Assembly (NCBI RefSeq): GCF_000236905.1 | Contig: NC_016526.1 | Coordinates: 682,001-746,000, forward strand | DNA: 64,000 nt | Direction of reading: 5' to 3' | From: Tetrapisispora phaffii CBS 4417 | Taxonomy: Eukaryota > Ascomycota > Saccharomycetes > Saccharomycetales > Saccharomycetaceae | Part shown: positions 1 through 9,840 of the stretch, one piece after another | How the letters are laid out: every line of letters starts with the position of its first letter | Numbering within the stretch: the stretch's first letter is position 1 | Made by a program: the position numbers and the translations under genes | Notes under the pieces: model-generated | Told to the model about the DNA's origin: nothing | Databases searched by the model: none | Seen by the model: only the letters and a program-made list of their open reading frames with translations

Positions 1-117
1 TTTATTTTTTTCAGTTAGTAAACTTAAAGTTTCTTGCAGATGTTTAATCAATTGTTCTTGATCTATAGCGTCTGAATTTTCAGCAGGAGAAACCACACTG
101 GGCTTACTTTTTTCCAT
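1..117 (-). CDS. APE1: Vacuolar aminopeptidase I precursor, N-terminal fragment
   Basis: Only the first 39 codons lie in the window; the gene continues off the left edge. The ATG is at 117-115 on the minus strand. The fragment has a short polar start and then an amphipathic helix (DQEQLIKHLQETLSLLTEKN), resembling the propeptide of yeast Ape1/Lap4, which begins with a helix of the same character (EQLKKTLQMLT). In Ape1 this propeptide drives assembly into the Cvt complex and Atg19-dependent delivery to the vacuole. The divergent pairing with HSL1 matches S. cerevisiae (YKL103C beside YKL101W). The identification rests on a short helix plus synteny; the catalytic domain is not visible. Confidence 0.72.
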   Translation of the reverse strand, partial: MEKSKPSVVSPAENSDAIDQEQLIKHLQETLSLLTEKNK

Positions 118-1295
118 TATGTTCGAGTGAGTACTTGTGTGTAAGGGAGTGATTGCGTTAGAATAAGGTCTCCAATCAAAGTCTCAGTGGTTGTGAATGT
201 TGATGCATATATATATGTGTTTCTATGTGTGTGTAATTGGAAGTTAGTTAACATCTCATTATCGCTCAGGGGGAGTTATAAATTATCAAATGAGGAACCT
301 TCAAATTTCAGTTTAGCTATCGTTCTCATCACGCGCTATTAATCACCTGAGCCAAAAGAAGGTTGATTGATTGATGTAATTAGCAAAAGAACGACCCATT
401 GACTCAAGAGTAAGTACAACAATATTATCAAATGTGAAGATGATGAATGGCAATTTCTTCAAGACCCTCATTTTCACACCGACAGCAAAGAAGCTATGCT
501 CTCTACCTAAAATTATTATATTCTAGTTTTCATTGTTACATTATAATGCATTCACACATGCCATCGGAGCAATATTGTGGAAGGAGACAGTAACGATTGT
601 ACAGTTTTTTATAGATTTTAATGTTACAAAGACATATACCACATGAACTAAATTACAATACCAATCACTTCAAACTCTTGCTCTGTGTCGTTCGTTAGAA
701 CTAACCATGATCATAACTATACCATTAACTTGGCACAGCCTCACGTCATGAATCGACGACGAACATGACTCCTCGCCATCTGCTAGCACATACAATGCAG
801 CTGATATGATATAACCTGGGTGTTGTATAGTACAGTGTCCAAGTCAAGACAACCTAACCTGGTTGTACAATTTTGGAAAGTTTTGGCGATGAGCTATTGA
901 GGAATTGAAATTTCGTTTCGGTCTTCTACGCAGGTTTCTGGGGAAAACGCCAATGAAATTTCAAAAGTTTCGCGATTTTTGTAAATTTAGAAACTTCAAT
1001 TTTCGTATCTCTCAATATCTTACTGTGTAATGGTTAATGAAAGATAGTCTATTCAATGATCTCGTATTATGCCCTCATGGTTTATGGACAATGTGATCTC
1101 TAAAACAATCAACGGATGATTTGGATGCAAGTGGCTTGTTTCTAAACATATCCAAAAGCTTTGTTTCTTGATTCATAACAACCTGTGAAATTTTGACAAA
1201 TTTCGCATTCACTATTTTCAACTGCATATATATAAATATATATATATTTATATTTATATCACATTGTGATAGTTGGTTAAGCATAATTAAGTTTG
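118..1295. other. Divergent APE1/HSL1 intergenic region
   Basis: About 1.2 kb shared upstream region. It holds a Gcn4-type TGACTCA at 400-406, a TTTCGCG (SBF-type) at 968-974, and a TA-rich run at about 1218-1258 just before HSL1. The short open frame on the minus strand at 1075-1311 has a random composition and overlaps the HSL1 start, so I do not call it a gene. Confidence 0.6.
968..974 (-). promoter_or_regulatory. Candidate SBF (Swi4-Swi6) site upstream of HSL1
   Basis: TTTCGCG on the plus strand is CGCGAAA on the minus strand, matching the SCB consensus CRCGAAA. It lies about 320 bp upstream of the HSL1 ATG. HSL1 is transcribed in late G1 in S. cerevisiae, so an SBF site is expected. This is a motif match only. 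Confidence 0.4.
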
Positions 1296-4200
1296 ATGAG
1301 CACACTTGCATCTAGCACGGCTCTCTCAAGAAGCTTCAATATGGGGGACTGGAATGGCATGGAGAATGATCAATTGGACCATGTTGTTCTATCGGTAACG
1401 GACGCTACTAAAAGGTTATCCCAACATCAAGATACTGATGATCTGGGTTCCTTGGATTTACATTCCAGTAGGAATAGTATTCGCAATGATAATGAGTATG
1501 GGAAGAAACGTACAGCATCAAAAATTAGTAAATTGCAAAGACGTGGGAAGAAGAAGACGTCGAGGGATATGATAGGACCTTGGAAGTTGGGGAAAACTTT
1601 GGGAAAAGGTTCTTCTGGAAGAGTCAGGCTGGCGAAGAATAAAGAGACTGGCCAATTGGCTGCGATTAAAATCGTTCCGAAATCAAAGAGTACAAAGTTT
1701 AATAATGCAAAAAAAAATGGTAATGGGAAAGACAATACTTACGATAATAAACCTCATCTATCCTATTCTTCGTTGCATAACAGAAGTAACCATTCGGTTT
1801 TACATAATCCATCATTTTTGATGGATAATAGTATCATTAAAAATGAATTGGGCAGTGATTTGGATGACGATGGTAATGATAGCAGGAATAAAGATAATTC
1901 AAATCGTTATGGTATCGAAAGAGAAATTGTAATAATGAAATTAGTGTCTCATCCTAACGTGATGGCATTGTATGAAGTTTGGGAAAATAAAAATGAATTG
2001 TATTTGGTTTTAGAATATGTAGATGGAGGTGAACTATTCGATTATTTGGTCTCAAAGGGAAAGTTAACGGAATTAGAAGCAGTAAGATATTTTAAACAAA
2101 TTATAAGAGGTGTACAATATTGTCATTCCTTTAATATCTGTCATAGAGATTTAAAGCCTGAAAATTTACTTCTAGATAAAAAAAGAAAATTGATCAAGAT
2201 TGCTGACTTTGGTATGGCAGCTTTACAAGTATCAAATACATTATTAAAAACTTCATGTGGTTCTCCGCACTATGCATCTCCAGAAATTGTAATGGGGAAG
2301 ACTTATAATGGTGGTCCAAGTGATGTATGGTCATGCGGTATTATATTGTTCGCATTATTAACAGGTCATTTACCATTTAATGATGATAGCATAAAAAAAT
2401 TATTGATTAAAGTACAGAATGGCAGGTATCAAATGCCAAATTATCTCTCTAAAGATGCAAAAGATTTGATTTCAAGAATATTACTTGTAAATCCAAAAGC
2501 AAGATTGACAACTGAACAAATTTTAGAACATCCATTGATAACCAAATATGATAATCAATATAGTTTGAAGAAAGAGAATAAATTAACTAAACAAGCCATT
2601 AAGAATTATAATAACCTTATGAGAGGTAAATCGAATACTGATCTAGCAATTTTACAAAATATCCCTGATAAAACTGATATTATCCAGTTACGCAGTAGAA
2701 ATGACATAGATGACTCTATACTGAGAAATCTACAAATTTTATGGAATGGTGTTCCAAGAGAAACATTGATCTCAAAATTAATACAGGATCCTGTATCGGA
2801 AGAAAAATTAATTTATTCCTTATTGTGGCAATATAAGCAAAGGCATACGGATAACAATATATCAGTGTCTTCAGACTCTTTAAGTAAATCGTCTATTACA
2901 GTGTCTACCACCAATGAACTCGCAACTACTACGAATTCTGAAAAGAGTAACGAGTTCGGTGAAGAGAAACAGGAACTAGAAATACCTAGAGATGCTCCTA
3001 AATTAATGCAAAAATCCAAGTTTAGCTTATATTCTATGAAAATGTCAGAAAGCAGAAATAGTTCCAGCGATACTGATCACTATGAAATGCGTTTCCCTTC
3101 ACAATCTTCCCAATTAAATAATTTATCATTTCCAGTAAGCAGTTCCAGATCATTTAAAGGTTCTATTTCTGGTAGATCCTTACATTCGGTAAAATTGGAA
3201 AAAATTAAGCATCCTGGCAATAGCATCATTCCATCAACTCCTAAAACTTCATTGCATATATCACCCTCTAAGAGGTCGTTGATAGCCTCGCCTTCGATGA
3301 AATCAATAAATAAAACCTTAAAGACCAGAAGAACTCTACAAAATTCAGAATCAAAAAAGTCATTATATTCCTTACAATCAATTTCAAAGAGATCTTTGAA
3401 TTTAAAAGATTATTTAAAAGATGAAGCAATGGATCACACATTGAAAAATAAAAAGAACAACTCATCTCTTACTTCAACTGATTCACAATTCGATTTGGAA
3501 GGAATGATGGATAATATGTTATTTGGAAAAGAATTAGAAGGAATTACAGAAGAAGGATATTCCACTCAGGATGATAATTCCTTTGGAGATGGCGAAGATA
3601 TTGAATCTTCGGAATCAGTTAAGACATTAACTAAATTAGGAAGTTCATCGATGGATACAGTAACTGATTTTAACAATTATATGAAGAATTCATTTGTCAA
3701 AGCTGCTGGGAATTTGAATACAGATAAATATGGTCACTCTGAAAAACTGCCTTCCACGGATATCAACCATACAAGAGAAGAACTGCTTAAAAAAAATGAC
3801 AATAATGATCCAGTAAAGTTCCACAATACTTTTATAAATAGAAATGAAGAAGCTAACATTAAATTTGAAAAACATGATAAAAAGAAAAGCTATAACCTGA
3901 GGGCAATGTCAGAAGCCAATGGAGGAGACCCTGAAACTGGAAAGCACTCGCTTGATCCTAGAAGAAATATTACACTACCGGAAAAACAAAAGCTTGAAAC
4001 ACTTCTAAACGGTGTCTCAAGTACTCTCAAAACTAATATAAGTAGTCATCAAAGGCCAGAATATATGGCGAAACTTACATCTCTAGGACAAGTTCATGAA
4101 AATTCCACATGGGGCATGATCGAAACATCTTACTTTAACTCAACTGATAGTAGGAAAGAAAGGCACGTAGAATCTATTGATGGAAATAAATCACTTATAA

Positions 4201-5900
4201 AATCAACCAGCACCAGAAGCAGTGTGATAGACACGCAAACAACAGCATCAGAGGATGTTACAGTTCCTAGTATGTTAGCCCAATCCAGTACTATTGAACA
4301 TGATAGAACTTTACTAAAGATGCCGACATATTTTAAGAATACTTCCACTACTTTCAAGGATTTAAGTGCTTTTCTTAACTCAGACTTATCTCTTGAATCT
4401 ATATCCTTAAAAAAATCCAATACTACTACGTTAAGTAAGTCTACTCCAATTAAGGGATCGACTTCAGTTTATAAAGGTTTGAAGTTAACAGAACATCGAC
4501 CAACTGAATTACTGATTAATAATAAAGAGATGTCTAAGATTGAAAGACATAATTGCGCTCAATCTATTAATAATGATGGATCTTACTCGGATGTAAGTTT
4601 GGTTAGAGATATGACGTTAAATGTCCATACTGCCCAGGCCATAAAAATGTCAGCAGCCAACACAAAAAGTATCAATGGCCAAATTTTATCGTATGGATCA
4701 TTAGCTTCTAGCATTGAAAGCATGGTAAAATTTGAAGATATTTCAAGTGATTCACAAATGAGTGTATCAGATGCTACATCCTCTTCTATCTCTGCAATTG
4801 GTGAACGAGTTAATAATTTAGTTCATAAAAAGGCAGTTTCAATTGATACTTTGACAACAAATAATGTCTTCACGCCAGCAACAGATGTGAGAGTTAGCCT
4901 GTATGTTAACAACAACAATAGTAATACATATAATATACCTCGTGAAACTACTGAAGAAGCATTGGCTAAGCTCAGCATCTCCCCGGATGACCAAGAATTC
5001 AAGAAGAATTACCAACAAAAAAGATTTTCTAATATACAGTCAATCGATAATCAAAAACTGATGAGTGTGACTAATTCTCTGCAATCTATGTTTAAAGACT
5101 TAGAATCAGATGAGTCAGATGAATCGGAACAGTATAATAGTACTGAAGTAAATCCTGAATGGAACGATAATTATGTGACTGATACCTCAAAAAAAAAAAA
5201 CCAAAACCGAGTTACTATGTTATTTGATGAAGATTTTGTAAATCCGGTTCCTTTGTTAGAAGAGAAGAAAACTTCTAATAATGCAAACATAACTACCGGT
5301 ATTGAAAATACCCAAAAAACGAGTAAGAAGAATAATAGTAACTTAACTAAAAATGAAATAAATATTGAGAAAGCAAAGGTTAAAGAGGATAAAATTATAA
5401 AGCAATCTGACAAATTACCACAAGCAACTAACCAGCCTGCAAAAAGTGAAACTTCATGGTTCAATAGGTTATTTAAAGGGTTAAAAAATAAAAAGTCATC
5501 AAATAAAAAAAATACCAGAAATGAAAATTCAACTTCACAACTAAAGGCTAGTTATAATAAAAAAATGACGTTCGAACATAAAACAAATATTTCTTTTGAA
5601 TTAACTCATATGTTAACTCTAAAAGAATTTGAGAAAAATGAAATAGAATTCAAGCTTTCCCAATTTGAACAAAATGCCAATAAAGATGTTGTTGGTTATA
5701 ATTGTAAATTTGTACAAAATAACTTTAAATTTTCAATTAAAATTGAAAAGTTAAAGGGAAATAATTCTTCTAAAACTATGATAACATTAAAAAAGAAGAA
5801 ATTGTTGGATTCAGAAAAATCTGATTCGATATTTAACAAATTCAACAACGATGTTGACAATGTTATTAAAGCAGCCGAATCTAAACTCATGGTGAACTAG
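1296..5900 (+). CDS. HSL1: Nim1-family protein kinase Hsl1 (morphogenesis checkpoint, septin-associated)
   Basis: A 1534-residue Ser/Thr kinase, close to the 1518 residues of S. cerevisiae Hsl1. The kinase domain spans roughly residues 85-420: glycine loop GKGSSGRV, AIKIV lysine, a long Asn-rich insert in the N-lobe, HRDLKPEN, DFG and SCGSPHYASPE. A KEN tripeptide sits at residues 426-428, just after the kinase; Hsl1 is a known APC/C substrate, but whether this copy is the functional degron is inference. The long Ser/Thr/Asn-rich middle is probably disordered, and the basic C-terminus resembles the KA1-like lipid-binding end of this family. Hsl1 acts with Hsl7 at the septin ring to promote Swe1 degradation. 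I use ATG 1296; the TTG just before it is not a start. An in-frame run of 12 A lies at 5189-5200. Gin4/Kcc4 are the nearest alternatives, but length and APE1 linkage favour HSL1. Confidence 0.93.
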   Translation: MSTLASSTALSRSFNMGDWNGMENDQLDHVVLSVTDATKRLSQHQDTDDLGSLDLHSSRNSIRNDNEYGKKRTASKISKLQRRGKKKTSRDMIGPWKLGKTLGKGSSGRVRLAKNKETGQLAAIKIVPKSKSTKFNNAKKNGNGKDNTYDNKPHLSYSSLHNRSNHSVLHNPSFLMDNSIIKNELGSDLDDDGNDSRNKDNSNRYGIEREIVIMKLVSHPNVMALYEVWENKNELYLVLEYVDGGELFDYLVSKGKLTELEAVRYFKQIIRGVQYCHSFNICHRDLKPENLLLDKKRKLIKIADFGMAALQVSNTLLKTSCGSPHYASPEIVMGKTYNGGPSDVWSCGIILFALLTGHLPFNDDSIKKLLIKVQNGRYQMPNYLSKDAKDLISRILLVNPKARLTTEQILEHPLITKYDNQYSLKKENKLTKQAIKNYNNLMRGKSNTDLAILQNIPDKTDIIQLRSRNDIDDSILRNLQILWNGVPRETLISKLIQDPVSEEKLIYSLLWQYKQRHTDNNISVSSDSLSKSSITVSTTNELATTTNSEKSNEFGEEKQELEIPRDAPKLMQKSKFSLYSMKMSESRNSSSDTDHYEMRFPSQSSQLNNLSFPVSSSRSFKGSISGRSLHSVKLEKIKHPGNSIIPSTPKTSLHISPSKRSLIASPSMKSINKTLKTRRTLQNSESKKSLYSLQSISKRSLNLKDYLKDEAMDHTLKNKKNNSSLTSTDSQFDLEGMMDNMLFGKELEGITEEGYSTQDDNSFGDGEDIESSESVKTLTKLGSSSMDTVTDFNNYMKNSFVKAAGNLNTDKYGHSEKLPSTDINHTREELLKKNDNNDPVKFHNTFINRNEEANIKFEKHDKKKSYNLRAMSEANGGDPETGKHSLDPRRNITLPEKQKLETLLNGVSSTLKTNISSHQRPEYMAKLTSLGQVHENSTWGMIETSYFNSTDSRKERHVESIDGNKSLIKSTSTRSSVIDTQTTASEDVTVPSMLAQSSTIEHDRTLLKMPTYFKNTSTTFKDLSAFLNSDLSLESISLKKSNTTTLSKSTPIKGSTSVYKGLKLTEHRPTELLINNKEMSKIERHNCAQSINNDGSYSDVSLVRDMTLNVHTAQAIKMSAANTKSINGQILSYGSLASSIESMVKFEDISSDSQMSVSDATSSSISAIGERVNNLVHKKAVSIDTLTTNNVFTPATDVRVSLYVNNNNSNTYNIPRETTEEALAKLSISPDDQEFKKNYQQKRFSNIQSIDNQKLMSVTNSLQSMFKDLESDESDESEQYNSTEVNPEWNDNYVTDTSKKKNQNRVTMLFDEDFVNPVPLLEEKKTSNNANITTGIENTQKTSKKNNSNLTKNEINIEKAKVKEDKIIKQSDKLPQATNQPAKSETSWFNRLFKGLKNKKSSNKKNTRNENSTSQLKASYNKKMTFEHKTNISFELTHMLTLKEFEKNEIEFKLSQFEQNANKDVVGYNCKFVQNNFKFSIKIEKLKGNNSSKTMITLKKKKLLDSEKSDSIFNKFNNDVDNVIKAAESKLMVN

Positions 5901-6136
5901 ACAACTTATGTCATAAAATAACTGAATATGTTATATAAAATAGTTTTTGCATATAATCCGTTAATTATATAAACACGTAAAAAACACCAAAAATGATTAA
6001 CTAAAGGCATAATATTATCAATATTTAATCTCTATATATCTAAAAGTATTATACTAACATAGTGCCTTCTCCGTTGACATCTTCCAACGGCATATTTGTG
6101 TTTCAAAACGTGAATGAATAAAATTTATCAGCATGC

Positions 6137-7270
6137 TTATTTGGAAGTATCAACGACGTATCTTCCCAAGATTTTACCAGTCTCCATTAGTTCATATACC
6201 TTTGGTAATTCGGATAAACCGACAACTTTGATTGGAGATTTAACCAAGCCTCTAGTGAAAAAGTCCAAAGCTTCTCTGGTATCGGCTCTGTTACCAACAT
6301 ATGAGCCCTTTATTTGGATTGATTTAACAACTTGGTTAAAAACATCAGATTTGACAACTGCATTGGCTGGCATACCGACTACTACAACGGTACCTGTTGG
6401 TCTAATGTATTGGACAGATTGAGAGATAGCTTTATCTGAGACAGAAACGTTGATGACACCATGTGGACCACCATGAGTGGCTTCTTGGATATCCTTCACT
6501 ATATCCTTTGATTTTGTAAAGTCAATAAAAACTTCACCACCACATTTTTCGAAAAGCTTCTTCTTATCTTCACCACCATCGATACCAATAACTCTTAAAC
6601 CCATGGCAGCAGCATATTGAACGGCTAATGAACCTAAACCACCCGCAGCACCTGAGATGGCAACCCAATCACCAGGTTTTAAATCGGCAGTCTTTAAAGC
6701 CTTGTATACAGTAACACCCGCACATAAAATTGGTGCGACGTTAGCTAAATCAGTACCGGCTGGGATTCTTGCAGCTTGGACGGCATCAGCAGTGGCATAT
6801 TGTTGGAAGGAACCATCATGTGTGTAACCAGATAAATCGGCATGTTCACAGTTTGCTTCAAAACCATTTTCACATAATTCACAGGACATGCATGAACCAT
6901 TTAACCATTTAATACCTGCAAGGTCACCAATTTTCCAGTTCTTAACGTTGTCACCCATACCAACAACAACACCAGCACCTTCATGACCACCAACTAGTGG
7001 TAACTTAACTGGTAATGGCCAATCACCTTTCCAAGCATGTAAATCTGTGTGACAGACACCTGAATATTCAACATTGATTAGAATTTCATTTGATTTTGGT
7101 TTTGGGACTGGAATATCTTTATATTCTAAAGGTCCATTATTTTCATAGAAAATAACACCTTTTTGAGTCTTTGGAATTTGATACGTACTTTCATAACATT
7201 TTGTTAGAATTCTGCCAAGATAGGTTTGCCTGGTAGATTTAATTGTGCGTGTGGTTGACAATCTTAACAT
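6137..7270 (-). CDS. ADH3: Mitochondrial alcohol dehydrogenase
   Basis: A 377-residue zinc alcohol dehydrogenase of the yeast tetrameric type, interconverting ethanol and acetaldehyde with NAD. The first ~27 residues ([20 protein letters not shown]...) are rich in Arg, Ser and Thr without acid, as in a mitochondrial presequence, and are absent from cytosolic Adh1/2. Visible motifs are catalytic-zinc CHTD and GGHEGAG, the structural-zinc cluster [15 protein letters not shown], the NAD-binding [16 protein letters not shown] and GIDGGEDKK. In matrix Adh3 the enzyme takes part in an ethanol-acetaldehyde redox shuttle. In S. cerevisiae ADH3 is on chromosome XIII near ISF1, whose duplicate MBR1 lies close to UTP11 on XI, so this position beside UTP11 fits an ancestral order. 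Confidence 0.93.
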   Translation of the reverse strand: MLRLSTTRTIKSTRQTYLGRILTKCYESTYQIPKTQKGVIFYENNGPLEYKDIPVPKPKSNEILINVEYSGVCHTDLHAWKGDWPLPVKLPLVGGHEGAGVVVGMGDNVKNWKIGDLAGIKWLNGSCMSCELCENGFEANCEHADLSGYTHDGSFQQYATADAVQAARIPAGTDLANVAPILCAGVTVYKALKTADLKPGDWVAISGAAGGLGSLAVQYAAAMGLRVIGIDGGEDKKKLFEKCGGEVFIDFTKSKDIVKDIQEATHGGPHGVINVSVSDKAISQSVQYIRPTGTVVVVGMPANAVVKSDVFNQVVKSIQIKGSYVGNRADTREALDFFTRGLVKSPIKVVGLSELPKVYELMETGKILGRYVVDTSK

Positions 7271-8887
7271 CGTTTCTTAATATATATATATATATATATG
7301 TATTGTAACGAATTCTTAGTTTGAATTTTCAATTAATTATGTGATCAAGGTATACTAAGGATGTAAGTTAGATCTTGTATAGTATAGAGGTGTTTCCAAG
7401 ATCGATTAGCAGCCAAAACTGGAATAAATATCTATATGTATATATATATAGTATTTCAATGTTGTGTAATTGTAATATTTTTCAAACCCCTCATCATTTT
7501 TTGATGCAGCCTTTAAGAAACAAAAGATCAAGCTTTAGATGATTATTATTCTGTCCTAAAATACTGCATATTATTTAATAAGCCCATTTGGAAAATAGAA
7601 AAGAAACCGATGACTTTTCAAATGCAATATCTACCTTAATTGTTCTCACCAGAGTACAACACTTAGTGAATAAGAAGAAACAAAAAATAAAAGCTTGCAT
7701 GTAAAGCGATAAGCGATCTCGCTTGCATCATCTAGAGCAAATTTACACTACTCAGTAAATTTTGATGTGTTATTGTGTTATTCTGTTATTAATATGTTGC
7801 TCTTTGTCGGTGACTTCTTCACAATCAATATAAGTATACATAGTAAAGTTTCCATATTCCATCCATATTGTGCAGCTACTAAATGCATAAAATTGAATAT
7901 TTTTCCACGGCATCGCTTATGAGTGCCTGCTTTTTTTTTTCGAAATATTTTTCAATTTACATTTTACACTTTCGTCATATGTTCAAAAGAGGATATTTGG
8001 ATCGGGATTAAAAACCCTTTCTATGAATCAGTACGTGATTATCTAAGTGGTGTAAGGTTTTTCTTGTCTGTTTTTTGTGTTTTGTGTTTCCCAAGTCTCG
8101 GAAGAATAGAGATTTGATGAAACTTGCGACTGCAGGAGAAAAAGAAACGATAAGCAGTGTTTTGGAAAATTGTGATGGAATATTTTTAACATTTCGTAAC
8201 GAACGAACCAGCATCTAAAGTTCCCACACTTTCTCCTATATATGATCTAATTGATAGTTAGTTGATTTGAACAGTGAGGGGATGGGGAGCAACAAAAGTC
8301 TTTCAGTTATTGCCGATTATCTTTTTTGATAATATTGAGAGGGTGATGAAATTCTGTGTTAGTTAAGAGAGGTGCGAAATAAGTTAAAAAGCGGTGTCTA
8401 CGTTTACATGGTAGTGCCATGCAATTTCGAGAATTTAGTAATATAGTCATTAATATTAATGTTTATGATGCCAGTTAATTTTACAATGTCACTAATTTGA
8501 CTTTTCAGAGGTCACGTTTTTTCCTAATATCAATGCTACTAAATCATAAGGAGCCGTTGTAATTCATATAAAACTAATGAACATAAGAGTGACATTGGTA
8601 TTATTAGGTTCAATAGTCATTTGGATACCTTTATTGTACCGTATCATAGACATGAAATATGAGTTTATTAGCAAGCTTTAAATATCTTGTTTTTTTAAAA
8701 AAATGCAGAAAAGTTTTATTATAATTTCATATATAATAACTTCAGTAATATATATATATATGTATGTATGTATGTATATCGGACATGGATAAGTGTTTAT
8801 GTTGATCCATCTTTATGTATGCGGACATTGGAGTTTATATATATCAACAGATTGGCAACAATGCTAGATCCTATAATATGGGGAAGA
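7271..8887. other. ADH3 upstream / UTP11 downstream region
   Basis: 1.6 kb without a convincing gene. It has a TA microsatellite right before the ADH3 ATG (about 7279-7300), another at about 7430-7450, and a TA/TATG tract at about 8748-8777. The small open frames at 7923-8214 lie in T-rich sequence on both strands and look like chance. Confidence 0.5.
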
Positions 8888-9649
8888 TTAACGTTTACGT
8901 TGTTTTTTCCATTTAAATGAAATAGCACCAGTTTTCGCATCAGTAATCTTCTTTTTAGATCCATTCTTCATTACTTCTCTCTGCAAATTCATTCTTGATT
9001 CGATTTCTTTCAATTTAACTTCTCTCTCCATATGGCTTTTCACGTTCCTAAAGTGTTTCAATTTCTTTTTAAGGATATGTTTTTGAACTTCATCACTCAT
9101 TGTATTATTATTATTCTTTAGATCATGTAACTGGTCATTTGTTAATCTATTTTCCTTTCTGTTTAATAATTCAGTACTAGTATTGAAGTAAACTTCTGGC
9201 TTGAAATTTTTCATCTCAGAATTTGACTCCACAAAAATTTTATGTTGGTTGGTTGAATTGTTAGAGAATGTTAAGTTCTTAGAGAGCTTATTAACTTTTG
9301 ATAATTCAGACTGTCTCAGAGTTCTGATATAGTTTGAGTCCTGAGTTTTCAATAACTTCACTTGGTCAGCAGTTAAAGTTTCATCAATGCCTTTACCATA
9401 TCTATTTGATATTAACAAATTTGTTTTTGAATCTTTTTTAGCATTATGCATACCATGGTAATATTCATCTTTGTTGCGACTTTTTACTTTCTCTTTTAAA
9501 TATTTAATGGTTTTCTCCTTCTTGTGGTAATCGGTTGCTCTCTTCACATAATCTTTGTGTTTTTCCAACAGACCAAGTCTGTTTCTACTTGACAACTGTG
9601 ATCTCTCTCTATGTTGCTTTTTCTGGATATTGTGAACTAGTTTAGCCAT
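8888..9649 (-). CDS. UTP11: Small-subunit processome protein Utp11
   Basis: A 253-residue highly basic nucleolar protein of the U3 snoRNP/SSU processome, needed for 18S rRNA maturation. The start MAKLVHNIQKKQHRERSQ and the end GSKKKITDAKTG...FKWKKQRKR both match yeast Utp11 (250 residues), with DYVKRATDYHKK, DEYYH and VKLLKTQDSNY between them. I chose the ATG at 9649 because it gives the conserved start; an in-frame upstream ATG at 9721 would add 24 unconserved residues. A doubled PAC element and an RRPE-like box lie about 140-190 bp upstream, as expected for ribosome-biogenesis genes. Confidence 0.94.
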   Translation of the reverse strand: MAKLVHNIQKKQHRERSQLSSRNRLGLLEKHKDYVKRATDYHKKEKTIKYLKEKVKSRNKDEYYHGMHNAKKDSKTNLLISNRYGKGIDETLTADQVKLLKTQDSNYIRTLRQSELSKVNKLSKNLTFSNNSTNQHKIFVESNSEMKNFKPEVYFNTSTELLNRKENRLTNDQLHDLKNNNNTMSDEVQKHILKKKLKHFRNVKSHMEREVKLKEIESRMNLQREVMKNGSKKKITDAKTGAISFKWKKQRKR

Positions 9650-9789
9650 TGTACTTTTGTCTATAATCTCCTGTTTTTCACTGCAACTATTTAAATGTTG
9701 TAGATAATACAGTACAGACAATTAAATAAATGTAGATATAAGTTAAATTTTACTTTAGTAATTGAACCTTTTAAATCAAAAGAGTATGA

Positions 9790-9840
9790 GATGAGATGAG
9801 ATGAATATTTTCAATTTTATTCTTACCGCATAAAAATTTT
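9790..9840 (-). promoter_or_regulatory. PAC and RRPE elements of UTP11
   Basis: Two overlapping GATGAG (PAC) motifs at 9790-9795 and 9795-9800, and AAAAATTTT (RRPE-like) at 9832-9840. The two elements together are the known signature of yeast ribosome-biogenesis promoters (Dot6/Tod6 and Stb3 targets). They lie about 140-190 bp from the UTP11 ATG. Confidence 0.65.
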
